This document shows positions 17,483-26,318 of a stretch of DNA of 64,000 bases, one piece after another (within the stretch, counting starts at the first letter, position 1; each line of letters opens with the position of its first letter). Below the pieces are notes generated by a model. It saw only the letters and a list, made by a program, of their open reading frames with translations, was not told the DNA's origin and ran no database searches. The position numbers were made by a program, and so were the translations under genes. Source of the DNA: Sphaerochaetaceae bacterium (GTDB taxonomy: Bacteria; Spirochaetota; Spirochaetia; Sphaerochaetales; Sphaerochaetaceae); NCBI GenBank assembly GCA_028532765.1, contig JAQQAR010000016.1:1-64000 (forward strand), given 5' to 3'.

Positions 17483-18898
17483 ATGCCTGTCTTTCTCTAT
17501 AATACCATGAGTCGTGGTTTGGAAGCATTTGAACCAATACACGATAAGGAAGTAGGTCTCTACTCATGTGGGCCTACCGTATATAACTATGCACATATCG
17601 GAAATCTGAGGACCTTCCTGTTTGAGGACCTGCTCAAGCGCACCCTGCTTGTCTCTGGTTTCAAGGTGAACCATGTCATGAATATCACAGACGTCGGGCA
17701 CTTGACCGGAGATGGGGATGAAGGTGAGGACAAGATTGAAAAGATGGCAAGCCAGACCCATAGGAGTGTCTGGGAGATTGCCCAGTTCTATACCGATGCA
17801 TTCTTCAAGGATTATGACTCCTTGAATATGATTCGACCCAGTGTAGTCTGCAAGGCAACAGACCATATCCAGCAGATGATCGATCTGATCAAGAGGCTGG
17901 AGGAGAGCGGGCATACCTATGTCAGTGGAGGCAATGTCTATTTCAGCATCGATTCAATTCCCGACTACGGTAAACTGGCTCGCCTCGATCTCGATTCCCT
18001 CAAGACCGCTGTTCGTGATGATGTAAGCAGTGATGACAACAAGAAAAATCCCAAGGATTTCGTTCTCTGGTTCACCAAGAGTAAACATGGGGAGCAGGCG
18101 ATGATGTGGGATTCCCCATGGGGAAAGGGCTTTCCCGGTTGGCATATTGAGTGCTCCGCGATGAGCATGCACTACCTGGGGGAGTCGTTTGACATCCATT
18201 GTGGTGGAATTGATGCAATTCCCGTTCATCACACCAATGAGATTGCACAGAGTGAGGCTGCAACCGGCAAGCAGTGGGTTAAGTACTGGATGCATGGTGA
18301 ATTCCTCCTGGATGAGACTGGGAAGATGAGCAAGAGCAAGGGGGAATTCCTTACCCTTGATTTGCTGAAGCGCAAGGGCTACGATGCAATGGATTACCGT
18401 TATTACTGTTTGGGTGGCCATTACCGCAGTCAGCTGAAGTTCAGCTTTGAAGCGCTCGATACTGCTCGTAAGGCTCGACGGAATGTAGTGGATCGTATCC
18501 AGGTTATGCTGAAGGACGGTGCCAAGGAAGTCTCCCTAAAGAGTGAAAAAGCTCTGCAATACAAAGAGACCTTTCTTGAACATTTGCAGCATGATCTGGG
18601 AAGTCCCAGAGGACTTGCTGACCTTTGGGGGGTATTGAAGGATGAGGAGTTGGACGGAGATGAGAAGTACTCCCTCATCATGTTCTTTGATCAGGTGTTC
18701 GGTCTTGATCTTGCATCTGTTGAGCTGCCGAAAGAAGAATCGTTTCCTCCTAAGGCTCTCGCACTGCTCGAGAAGAGGCTGCAAGCGAAGAAGGAAAAGA
18801 ACTGGCCGCTTGCTGATTCTCTGCGTTCCGAGCTGGATGCAATGGGCTACCTTGTCAAAGACACCCCAACGGGAAGTTCTTTGGAAAAAAAGATGTAA
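17483..18898 (+). CDS. cysS: Cysteinyl-tRNA synthetase
   Basis: This 471-residue class I synthetase has the HIGH-type motif HIGN near residue 38, and KMSKSKGEF near 275. The zinc ligands Cys (YSCGPT), Cys (IECSAMSMHY) and His (HTNEIAQSEA) are present. The start at 17483 is chosen because AAGGAG lies six bases before the ATG and the N-terminus then fits the family; a longer open frame extends upstream. It is followed 27 bases later by an ECF sigma factor gene on the same strand. Confidence 0.95.
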   Translation: MPVFLYNTMSRGLEAFEPIHDKEVGLYSCGPTVYNYAHIGNLRTFLFEDLLKRTLLVSGFKVNHVMNITDVGHLTGDGDEGEDKIEKMASQTHRSVWEIAQFYTDAFFKDYDSLNMIRPSVVCKATDHIQQMIDLIKRLEESGHTYVSGGNVYFSIDSIPDYGKLARLDLDSLKTAVRDDVSSDDNKKNPKDFVLWFTKSKHGEQAMMWDSPWGKGFPGWHIECSAMSMHYLGESFDIHCGGIDAIPVHHTNEIAQSEAATGKQWVKYWMHGEFLLDETGKMSKSKGEFLTLDLLKRKGYDAMDYRYYCLGGHYRSQLKFSFEALDTARKARRNVVDRIQVMLKDGAKEVSLKSEKALQYKETFLEHLQHDLGSPRGLADLWGVLKDEELDGDEKYSLIMFFDQVFGLDLASVELPKEESFPPKALALLEKRLQAKKEKNWPLADSLRSELDAMGYLVKDTPTGSSLEKKM

Positions 18899-18925
18899 CT
18901 TGGTTACTGGTGAGTTGTTAACGTT

Positions 18926-19444
18926 ATGGAAATACAAAGCAACGATGAGCGAGCCTTTCGGCAAGTATATGAGCAGGTATTCCCGATATTGATGCGTGTG
19001 GTTTATCACGTAACCAATAATCAGGACCTTGCAGAGGAGATTTGTCAGGAAGCTTTCATCCGGTTCTTTGACAAAGGCATGGAGTTCGCTACCCTCAATG
19101 ATGCCAAGTATTGGCTCATCAGGGTTTCGAAGAATCTTGCCATCAACCAAGTGAAGCGGAAAGCCCGCGAGATGAACATGGTGGATAAATTGAAAAAGTA
19201 TCCATCCACGGGGGCAAATCATTCCGATGGATCTCAGGTATTGATGGAGAAGGAGACCAGGAAACTTGTACAGGAAGCAATTGATCAGCTACCCGAAAAG
19301 TTCCGCCTAGTCATTGTGATGAAAGAGTACACCGATATGGACTACAAGCAGATCGCGCAGGTGTTGCATATTTCCGAAAGTAACGTGAAGGTACGAGTCT
19401 ATCGGGCAAGGAAGATGCTCGAGTCGATTCTCAGCCAGGAGTGA
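18926..19444 (+). CDS. ECF-type RNA polymerase sigma factor
   Basis: The protein has 172 residues with region 2 (DERAFRQVYEQVF...NNQDLAEEICQEAFIRFF, with the -10-reading helix WLIRVSKNLAINQVKR) and region 4 (LPEKFRLVIVMKEYTDMDYKQIA...SNVKVRVYRARKML, the -35-reading helix-turn-helix). It is paired with the zinc-finger anti-sigma gene five bases downstream, the standard arrangement for membrane-stress sigma factors. Its regulon is not evident from the window. The ribosome-binding site is weak, so translation may be coupled to cysS. Confidence 0.9.
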   Translation: MEIQSNDERAFRQVYEQVFPILMRVVYHVTNNQDLAEEICQEAFIRFFDKGMEFATLNDAKYWLIRVSKNLAINQVKRKAREMNMVDKLKKYPSTGANHSDGSQVLMEKETRKLVQEAIDQLPEKFRLVIVMKEYTDMDYKQIAQVLHISESNVKVRVYRARKMLESILSQE

Positions 19445-19449
19445 TGTGA

Positions 19450-19986
19450 ATGTGTGTCGATGACGAATTGTTGAATACCTATTTGGATGGCGAATTACAG
19501 GAGCCTTGGAGGACCCAGGTCCAGGAACACCTAGGCTATTGCAACGCGTGTCGCCAGAGACTTGAACAGCTTCGCGCCCTTCACCAGAAAGTTGCAGATG
19601 CTGTTCTGCCTGATTCAGAAATCTCTGCCCGGCAGGATCGAGTTCTCCAATATTTTGAGAAAACACGTTTTTCCTCCTCCAATAAAAAAATGCATATTTT
19701 TCGAAAGAAAATCCAGGTCAGGCTTGTACCTGCCTTGATTACCTCTGCGGCCGCCTTTGTTGTGGTATTCATCGGGGCATTTGTGCTCTTTGGGAACAGC
19801 TCCCAGCAGGGACAGGAAATCCTTCCTGGGGTTGCCTCCCAAATTGACAGTGCCCATATCCGGCAAGTGACCGAAGTACAGCAGCCTTCCCTCGATATGT
19901 TCAGTTTGGAACAGATTGTCCAGCATCTTGATGCAATGGGGTATGCAGTGAAGCTGGAAGTGAAGGCAGTCACTCCTCTCGAATAG
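19450..19986 (+). CDS. Membrane anti-sigma factor with zinc-finger (ZAS) domain
   Basis: The gene encodes 178 residues. Cys2, His27, Cys31 and Cys34 fit the ZAS pattern C-x24-H-x3-C-x2-C that binds zinc and the sigma factor. One membrane segment lies near residues 95-118 (ALITSAAAFVVVFIGAFVLF), followed by a short extracytoplasmic tail of about 60 residues, the likely sensing part. It should hold the upstream sigma factor inactive until signalled. An AGGAG overlapping the end of the sigma gene serves as its ribosome-binding site. Confidence 0.85.
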   Translation: MCVDDELLNTYLDGELQEPWRTQVQEHLGYCNACRQRLEQLRALHQKVADAVLPDSEISARQDRVLQYFEKTRFSSSNKKMHIFRKKIQVRLVPALITSAAAFVVVFIGAFVLFGNSSQQGQEILPGVASQIDSAHIRQVTEVQQPSLDMFSLEQIVQHLDAMGYAVKLEVKAVTPLE

Positions 19987-20010
19987 TATTCTGTTTTTCT
20001 TCTCATGCCG

Positions 20011-20038
20011 AAGGCTCTACATTCACTTGTAGAGCCTT
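20011..20038 (+). terminator. Terminator after the sigma/anti-sigma pair
   Basis: AAGGCTCTACA (20011-20021) pairs perfectly with TGTAGAGCCTT (20028-20038). CCCTATTTT follows. It separates the anti-sigma gene from valS, which starts 50 bases later. Confidence 0.7.
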
Positions 20039-20088
20039 CCCTATTTTGGTACTATGGGAAGACTCTTTTTACCTGTAGGAGGCATAAT

Positions 20089-22743
20089 GTGAAGGCTGTT
20101 GAGTTACCGAAGGCCTATGATCCAAAACAATTCGAGGATCGAATTTACCAGCAATGGCTGGAAGAAGGAAAGTTCAAACCTGCTGAGGGTAAGGAACCTC
20201 CATTTACTATCGTCATGCCTCCTCCCAATGTTACCGGGATACTGCACATGGGCCATGCCCTGAACAACTCCTTGCAGGATATCCTGACCCGTTACTACCG
20301 GATGAGTGGGAGAACAACCCTCTGGCTTCCTGGTACTGACCATGCAGGTATCGCCACACAACATGTGGTTGAACGCCAGCTTGCACAAGAGGGGTTGCGA
20401 CGTCAGGACTTGGGACGTGACAAGTTCCTGGAGAGGACATGGCAGGTAAAAGATAAGCATCATGACATCATCACCGATCAGTTGAAGAAGATTGGTTGCA
20501 GCTGTGACTGGGAGCATGAACGATTCACCATGGATGAAGGTCTGAGCCAGGCAGTTCGAGAGAGTTTTGTTACCCTCTATGAGCGTGGTTTGATCTACAA
20601 AGGTGAGTACCTGGTCAACTACTGCCCCAAGTGTGGTACGGCCCTCGCCGATGATGAGGTTGAGTACCAAGAGCTTGGTGGATTCCTCTACGACGTACGC
20701 TATCCCTATAGTGATGGAAGTGGTTATATTACCGTTGCTACCACAAGGCCGGAGACAATGTTCGGTGATGTGGCTGTTGCAGTGCATCCTGATGATGAAC
20801 GCTATACCCATCTTGTCGGTACGTTGATCGATCTTCCCCTCACCGACAAAAAGATCCCCATCATTGCAGACAGTTTTGTGGAAATGGGTTTCGGAACCGG
20901 AATGGTAAAGATTACCCCTGCACATGACCCCAATGACTGGCAGTGTGGTATGCGCCATGGGCTAGAAAAGGTCAATGTACTGAATCCTGATGGCACGCTC
21001 AACGAGAACTGCCCTGAGAAGTACCGTGGCATGAGTGCGGTCGATGCACGCTCCTTGGTGGTCGCTGATCTGAAGGAACAGGGATTCTTGGTCAAGGAAG
21101 TTGTCCACAACCATGATGTCGGCCACTGCTACCGTTGTCATACGGTCATTGAACCGTATCTTTCAAACCAGTGGTTCGTGAAGATGGAAGGGATGGCCAA
21201 GAAGGCATTGCAGGCTTGGAAGGATGAGAAGGTGGTCTTCTATCCCAAGCGCTGGGAGAATACCTACACCCACTGGCTGGAGAATATCCATGACTGGTGT
21301 ATCAGCCGACAGCTCTGGTGGGGACACCGCATTCCTGTGTGGGAGTGTCAGGATTGTCATGAGATCATTGTAAGCCGGGATGATCCCTCAACATGCCCCA
21401 AGTGTGGTTCCAAGAACCTCATCCAGGAGAGTGATGTACTCGATACTTGGTTCAGCTCCTGGCTCTGGCCTTTCAGTACGCTTGGCTGGCCCGAGAAGAG
21501 TGCCGACTTGAAGCAGTTCTTCCCCACAAGCACCTTGGTTACCGGATATGACATTATCTTCTTCTGGGTAAGCCGGATGATCATGGCCTCCCTAGAGTTT
21601 CTTGGTGAGGTTCCGTTCAAGGATATCTACATTACCGGATTGGTGCGTGACAAGCAGGGGAGGAAGATGAGCAAGAGCCTCGGCAATGGCATTGACCCCT
21701 TGGATGTTGTTTCCCAGTATGGTGCTGATGCCATGAAGTTCACGCTTGCCTACATGGCAACCCAAGGGCAGGACATTCTCATCGATATGGAAACCTTCAA
21801 GCTTGGGAGCCGTTTTGCCAACAAGGTCTGGAATGCAGCCCGTTTCCTCTTGATGAATCTTGAAGGGGTGGAACTGGGTGATATTGCCAAGGTTGAACTC
21901 AATACACTGGATAAGTGGATCTATAACCAACTCAACGAGGCTGTGGCGAAGATCAAGGTGGCAATGGAGAACTATAAGTTCAATGATGGAGCTCAGGCTG
22001 TCTATGATTTCTTCTGGAATGACTTCTGTGACTGGTATGTAGAGAGTGCCAAACGTGGTCTCTACAGTGAAAAGCCTGAGGAGAAACAGAGACAGGTGAC
22101 CATCTTGCTTGACTTGCTTGCTGAGTCCATGCGCTTGATGCACCCCTTTGCTTCGTTCATCAGTGAAGAGATTTACCAGAAGCTTCCCAATGTCGATGAT
22201 CAGTTGATCGAAAGCAAGTATCCCATCTTCCAGAAAGAACGGGAACATGCAGCTGAGGCTGCCCTTGTGCAGAGGATGCAGGAATCTGTTACCGCTCTCA
22301 GGGCGATGCGCTCTGAGTTGGGCATCCCTGTGGAGCGGAAGATCAGGGTAGTGGTGAAGTGTGACAAGGATTTCTTTGCCTCTGAGTTCTTCGCTGAACA
22401 GAAAGCATTGATGGCTACCTTTGCAGGGGCTTCCTCAATCGAGGTGGACAGCAATGATGCAGTCGATGTCAAAGGGGCGTTTCCTGTAGCAGGAACCGGC
22501 TATGAGATGTATGTATTTGTCAAGGAAGCAATCGATGTGGAAAAGGAGATTGCCCGCCTGGAAAGCGATCTGGACAAGCACGACAAGAACCTCTCCAAGG
22601 TGATGGCCAAACTCTCCAACGAGAAGTTCCTCCAGAACGCCAAGGAGGAAGCAATCGAGAAAGAGAAGGGCAAGAAAAGTGAGTTTGAGGAGAAGATTGA
22701 GAAAGGGAAGAAGCACTTAGCCCTTCTCAAGAGTTTCCTGTAA
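20089..22743 (+). CDS. valS: Valyl-tRNA synthetase
   Basis: This is a class I synthetase of 884 residues. It has the HIGH-type motif in PPPNVTGILHMGHAL near residue 50, an editing (CP1) domain with TTRPETMFGD, zinc-like CxxC pairs, KMSKSLGNGIDP near 525, and the C-terminal coiled-coil arm (EKEIARLESDLDKHDKNL). The start is a GTG at 20089 with AGGAGG six bases upstream; an ATG 84 bases earlier falls in the preceding terminator and is rejected. It is a single gene bounded by hairpins on both sides. Confidence 0.95.
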   Translation: MKAVELPKAYDPKQFEDRIYQQWLEEGKFKPAEGKEPPFTIVMPPPNVTGILHMGHALNNSLQDILTRYYRMSGRTTLWLPGTDHAGIATQHVVERQLAQEGLRRQDLGRDKFLERTWQVKDKHHDIITDQLKKIGCSCDWEHERFTMDEGLSQAVRESFVTLYERGLIYKGEYLVNYCPKCGTALADDEVEYQELGGFLYDVRYPYSDGSGYITVATTRPETMFGDVAVAVHPDDERYTHLVGTLIDLPLTDKKIPIIADSFVEMGFGTGMVKITPAHDPNDWQCGMRHGLEKVNVLNPDGTLNENCPEKYRGMSAVDARSLVVADLKEQGFLVKEVVHNHDVGHCYRCHTVIEPYLSNQWFVKMEGMAKKALQAWKDEKVVFYPKRWENTYTHWLENIHDWCISRQLWWGHRIPVWECQDCHEIIVSRDDPSTCPKCGSKNLIQESDVLDTWFSSWLWPFSTLGWPEKSADLKQFFPTSTLVTGYDIIFFWVSRMIMASLEFLGEVPFKDIYITGLVRDKQGRKMSKSLGNGIDPLDVVSQYGADAMKFTLAYMATQGQDILIDMETFKLGSRFANKVWNAARFLLMNLEGVELGDIAKVELNTLDKWIYNQLNEAVAKIKVAMENYKFNDGAQAVYDFFWNDFCDWYVESAKRGLYSEKPEEKQRQVTILLDLLAESMRLMHPFASFISEEIYQKLPNVDDQLIESKYPIFQKEREHAAEAALVQRMQESVTALRAMRSELGIPVERKIRVVVKCDKDFFASEFFAEQKALMATFAGASSIEVDSNDAVDVKGAFPVAGTGYEMYVFVKEAIDVEKEIARLESDLDKHDKNLSKVMAKLSNEKFLQNAKEEAIEKEKGKKSEFEEKIEKGKKHLALLKSFL

Positions 22744-22765
22744 CGGAACATCAAAATAATGTATC

Positions 22766-22802
22766 AATATTCCCCCTGGAAGCTTTTTTCAGGGGGAATA
22801 TT
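22766..22802 (+). terminator. Hairpin terminating valS
   Basis: AATATTCCCCCTG (22766-22778) pairs over 13 bases with CAGGGGGAATATT (22790-22802). It lies 22 bases after the valS stop. The downstream T-run is poor, so efficiency is uncertain. Confidence 0.65.
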
Positions 22803-22828
22803 CTATGCATTGGTCGGGACAAAGAAAT

Positions 22829-22849
22829 AGGCGCCCTGTTCGGGCGCCT
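22829..22849 (-). terminator. GC-rich hairpin ending the small basic protein gene
   Basis: AGGCGCCC (22829-22836) pairs with GGGCGCCT (22842-22849) around TGTTC. On the minus strand it is followed by ATTTCTTTG, and it lies 25 bases after the stop of the small gene. Confidence 0.65.
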
Positions 22850-22874
22850 GATAAAACGAGTAAGGATTTTTTTA

Positions 22875-23048
22875 TTATTCGCCTTTCTCTGCCTGAATTT
22901 CTTTTCTGCGCTCTTTGGCAAGCTTTGCAATTTCAGCCAGAGCCTTGCGAGCTCTTGCAGCCGATACCTTGACTCCCTTCTCGGTGAACTTCTGGTTTTC
23001 TGCCAGATAGGTCTCATACTGCGCAACAATCTGCTCGTGAATAGTCAT
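22875..23048 (-). CDS. Small basic protein resembling histone H1-like Hc1
   Basis: The protein has 57 residues and is rich in Lys, Arg and Ala. The segment AARARKALAEIAKLAKERRK resembles the ARKAL-ELxKLxKExRK core of Hc1-type histone-like proteins of Chlamydia and Bacteroidetes. This suggests nucleoid binding, inferred from one motif. The ATG at 23048 has GGAGG five bases upstream and is preferred over an ATG at 23060. It has its own terminator. Confidence 0.7.
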   Translation of the reverse strand: MTIHEQIVAQYETYLAENQKFTEKGVKVSAARARKALAEIAKLAKERRKEIQAEKGE

Positions 23049-23141
23049 GTATTCCTCCATGTGTCTAGGTTAATTCATTCTACCATGATTTCACCCTTTC
23101 GCAAGTAAAAAACCGGTATTTAGTGCTCTAAAACGCTATTT

Positions 23142-24281
23142 TTACGATATTTTTCGGCCTTTCCAATCAAATCCCCTCCCTGTGTGTACCAAAAAGAGTC
23201 CATGGAGGTACATCAGTACTACAGAGAACACGGTGACATGAGCCAAGAATGCTGAAGAAAATGAGAATTTGAAGAACCGAGCGTTGATAACCCATGCGGC
23301 TAGGAAGAGGAGCGTGCCTGCGAGGCTGGGCACGATGGTCATCAAGGATTCACCCGTGACTGCAAGATAAAGCGGGAGGAACGGCGAGAAGGCAAGAAGA
23401 AGCAAAACGAGGACAATCGCAAGTATGAGGATGGTACTGAGCCACCCTCGTTTGACCACTCCATTGATGGAACGCTCTAGTCCATGGAAGGCTTCCTTGA
23501 ATGAGGGGAACATCTCACAGGTAAGTGCTTCACTCATCGGAGCGAATAGCTGCTTCTCCCGCAATTTGACACAGCTGCGAGCAAGGAGGACGTCATCACA
23601 TATTTCACTCTTGATGTGTGAAAACCCTTCCATATGGTTGAGTGCGCTGCGCCTGAGAAACATATACTGCCCGATCGCCATGGCAAACATGGGAATCTGG
23701 AGTCGTTCCTGGAGCCTGAATGGTACATAGAGAGTAGGGTTGAACAGCATCGCGCTTACCAACAATTCCATACCTAGGTTTCTGGTAACCTGCTTGGGGT
23801 AGCCACTGAGCATAGAGGCGTTATGTCCCTTGAGCAGGGAGAGTCCATAGGAGACGGAATCTGGATTGTGTACCGTGTCAGCATCTGTAAAGAGAAGATA
23901 GTCACCTTTGCTCTCCTTGAAGAGTTGCTGCATCGCAAAGATCTTACCTCGCCAACCTTGCTTTAGGGGTTTTCCTGGTATAAGACGGACACGTTCATCC
24001 TCCAGGCAAAGTGTTCGTACCACGTTTGCAGTATCATCATCAGAGCCGTCATCAAGAATGAGAATCTCAAGATTCGTGTGGTTCTGCGCAAGCAGTGAAC
24101 GTACACAGGGTCCAATGGTATGCTCCTCATTCCTCGCAGGGATCAATACACTGACCAACTCATCGGAGCATTCCAATCGTATGGTATTCTGTAGGTCGGA
24201 TAGATATCGGATATTGGAGAGGGTAAGGATGAAAGCGTACAAACCCAAGATGCCGACTATAAGAGAGAGGATCAGACTCAT
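23142..24281 (-). CDS. Membrane-anchored family 2 glycosyltransferase (HpnB/CrtQ-like)
   Basis: The protein has 379 residues: an N-terminal membrane segment, a GT-A domain with VSVLIPARNEE near residue 43, LDDGSDDDT near 77, and the metal-binding FTDADTV near 131. EICDDVLLARS near 225 is the acceptor-side motif. Two or three membrane segments close the C-terminus (about 280-370). The overall plan resembles hopanoid- or carotenoid-associated glycosyltransferases, but no such biosynthetic genes lie nearby. Its start overlaps the upstream TPR-like gene by four bases, so the two are translationally coupled. Confidence 0.82.
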   Translation of the reverse strand: MSLILSLIVGILGLYAFILTLSNIRYLSDLQNTIRLECSDELVSVLIPARNEEHTIGPCVRSLLAQNHTNLEILILDDGSDDDTANVVRTLCLEDERVRLIPGKPLKQGWRGKIFAMQQLFKESKGDYLLFTDADTVHNPDSVSYGLSLLKGHNASMLSGYPKQVTRNLGMELLVSAMLFNPTLYVPFRLQERLQIPMFAMAIGQYMFLRRSALNHMEGFSHIKSEICDDVLLARSCVKLREKQLFAPMSEALTCEMFPSFKEAFHGLERSINGVVKRGWLSTILILAIVLVLLLLAFSPFLPLYLAVTGESLMTIVPSLAGTLLFLAAWVINARFFKFSFSSAFLAHVTVFSVVLMYLHGLFLVHTGRGFDWKGRKIS

Positions 24282-25030
24282 AGCCTCTCCTCTGTTTCCC
24301 TGATGTAATCATCAAGGGTAGGGTCGAATGCATAGATTGCCTTGGCAGCAGAAAAATATCCCAGTGCCTTGTCCCACTCTTCCCTGTCCATGCAGATTCG
24401 TCCTATGCCAACATATATACTGGAAAGGTCCCAACTGTTGAGCTGGGAAGGTCCTGCTTCAAGCAATGTAAGAAAAAGTGAGAGCGCCTCATCTTTATCA
24501 CCTCCTGCAAAGGATGGTGCGTAGAGAAGGCTGTTGGCTTTCATCAGTATGGCATATATCTGGTTGGGATACTGAGCATAGGCTTTCTTGATCTTGGAGT
24601 TGCTGCTGATACCTTTTGCAAGTCTTGATGGGTTGATAAGGTAATAGATGGAATCAATCTCAGCTTCCCCCATCAAGTGAAAAAATGAACCATCTGTAAG
24701 ACTTTTCAAAGAGGATTCAGCTTCCATGAGCAGTTCCTTTGCTCTCTCTGTATCCCTCTTCTCTATTTCGGTGTAGAGCCTAGCCAGCATTGTTGCGCTG
24801 CGGATGGCGATCACAGCCTGCTCCTCTTTCTGGAGAACCGGCTTTAGGACAAGCTGTTGTCGTACCACTTCACCCTGCATCGCATCTCCATCTCCTCTCA
24901 CTACATCCATAAATTGCACAAAAGGTGCATGGTCACCAAGAAAGCCGTAGTCATCATCGAGGGATGCTACAGCTGGTAGTGTGTGAGAGAGAAATAACAC
25001 GATACTTACAGTAATCCAGAGTCTCCGCAT
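24278..25030 (-). CDS. Exported TPR-like repeat protein
   Basis: The product has 250 residues. A signal peptide (MRRLWITVSIVLFLSHTLPAVA) is followed by mainly alpha-helical repeats. The C-terminal part (LNSWDLSSIYVGIGRICMDREEWDKALGYFSAAKAIYAFDP) reads as TPR helices. The ATG at 25030 lies four bases after the upstream U32-family gene's stop; a longer open frame reaches into that gene and is rejected. No enzymatic motif was seen. It may scaffold an envelope complex with the coupled glycosyltransferase. Confidence 0.75.
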   Translation of the reverse strand: MRRLWITVSIVLFLSHTLPAVASLDDDYGFLGDHAPFVQFMDVVRGDGDAMQGEVVRQQLVLKPVLQKEEQAVIAIRSATMLARLYTEIEKRDTERAKELLMEAESSLKSLTDGSFFHLMGEAEIDSIYYLINPSRLAKGISSNSKIKKAYAQYPNQIYAILMKANSLLYAPSFAGGDKDEALSLFLTLLEAGPSQLNSWDLSSIYVGIGRICMDREEWDKALGYFSAAKAIYAFDPTLDDYIRETEERL

Positions 25031-25034
25031 GTCT

Positions 25035-26318
25035 TTATTTAAGCATAGATTCCCGGCGGATGATATAACCTTTCTCAATCGGCTTGGTTGTTTTAATGTA
25101 CTGGATCTTGCCATGGTCAGCTTGCCCTACCGGTATATGGTCAGCATCAAGCAGGGTGAATCCTTCATCCTCAATCTTTGGTACATCCTTGGCGATATAC
25201 TCTATTTTCATGGTGTCCTTGATCTGGTTCTTCAGGTCCAATGTGTAGATACCTTCAGCTACCTTCTCACCGACAAACCCACAGAAGAGATAGTTTCTCT
25301 CATATCCTTTCTCTGTGCTCTTGTCGATTGACTCTCCCATGACAGGGTCTACCGGTCCATGACCAAAGAAAAATCCCGTGGAGTACTCACGGTGGCTGAT
25401 ATTGAACAGATCCTCACGGTATGCTCTCCAGCTCTCATCGCCGGTTTTTAGGCTATCGAGTGCTTTTCTATATGCCCTGGTTACCACAGCCACGTAGTAG
25501 CTGCTTTTCATCCGTCCCTCAATCTTCAAGGAATCCACACCGGCGTCAACGAGTTCTCCCAAGTGGTCGATCATACAAAGGTCCTTGCTGGAGAGTATGG
25601 TGGTATACCCATCCTGTTCAGAGATAGGGTAGTAGACACCACTTCGTTGTTCTTCTTCCAAGGCCAATGCTCCACTTTTCAGGACATCCTCGATTGCATC
25701 TGTGGTTGCCAGACGATAGTTCCACCTGCAGGTATGACTGCAGTCACCCTGGTTGGCGCTTCTGCCTGCAAGATGGCTGGAGAGCAGGCATCGGCCGGAG
25801 TAGGCCATGCACATAGCCCCATGGACAAAGACTTCCAGTTGTAGGTCAGGATTTGCATCCTTGATCCGTTTGATGTCATCTAGAGGTGTTTCCCTGCCCA
25901 ATATTACACGGGAGAATCCCATTTTTCGGTACATGGAGGCACTACTGGAATTGGTACAGCTGGCTTGGGTTGAGAGGTGAAGTTCAACATCATCACCCAG
26001 TGCATCCCGCAGGATGGGAACAAGTCCCAAGTCGCTGATAATGAAGGCGTCGAAGGGCCAGGACTTGATGATTCCCATCTGATCCTGCAATGAGGAGAGC
26101 TTCTGTTCATCGAAAATCATGTTCAGTGTGCCATACAAGCGTTTCCCGCTTGATTGTTTCAAACGGGAAACCTCCTGTAAGTCTTTTTCGGTAAAGTTCC
26201 TGGCATTGGCACGCAAGGAGAAGTCGCTCAGTCCCATGTATGCTGCATCAGCACCATATTCAAATGCAAGACGCAGCTTTTCAAGGTTTCCTGCAGGACT
26301 CAGTAACTCAACGCTCAC
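25035..26318 (-). CDS. trhP: U32-family protein, probable tRNA hydroxylation protein TrhP
   Basis: The protein has 427 residues. The N-terminus ELLSPAGNLEKLRLAFEYGADAAYMG and the family signature EVFVHGAMCMAYSGRC...NQGDCSHTCRW near residues 160-200 match the YegQ/TrhP branch of U32, which helps hydroxylate uridine 34 in tRNA. The four cysteines of the signature are intact, consistent with an iron-sulfur or metal site. Older annotation calls this family collagenase. It overlaps the upstream lon gene by 11 bases and is followed at once by the TPR-like gene. Confidence 0.83.
   Translation of the reverse strand: MSVELLSPAGNLEKLRLAFEYGADAAYMGLSDFSLRANARNFTEKDLQEVSRLKQSSGKRLYGTLNMIFDEQKLSSLQDQMGIIKSWPFDAFIISDLGLVPILRDALGDDVELHLSTQASCTNSSSASMYRKMGFSRVILGRETPLDDIKRIKDANPDLQLEVFVHGAMCMAYSGRCLLSSHLAGRSANQGDCSHTCRWNYRLATTDAIEDVLKSGALALEEEQRSGVYYPISEQDGYTTILSSKDLCMIDHLGELVDAGVDSLKIEGRMKSSYYVAVVTRAYRKALDSLKTGDESWRAYREDLFNISHREYSTGFFFGHGPVDPVMGESIDKSTEKGYERNYLFCGFVGEKVAEGIYTLDLKNQIKDTMKIEYIAKDVPKIEDEGFTLLDADHIPVGQADHGKIQYIKTTKPIEKGYIIRRESMLK

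Noticed and set aside
18536-19222. 228-codon minus-strand open frame
   Set aside because: It is antisense to the end of cysS and to the sigma factor gene, both of which are well supported.
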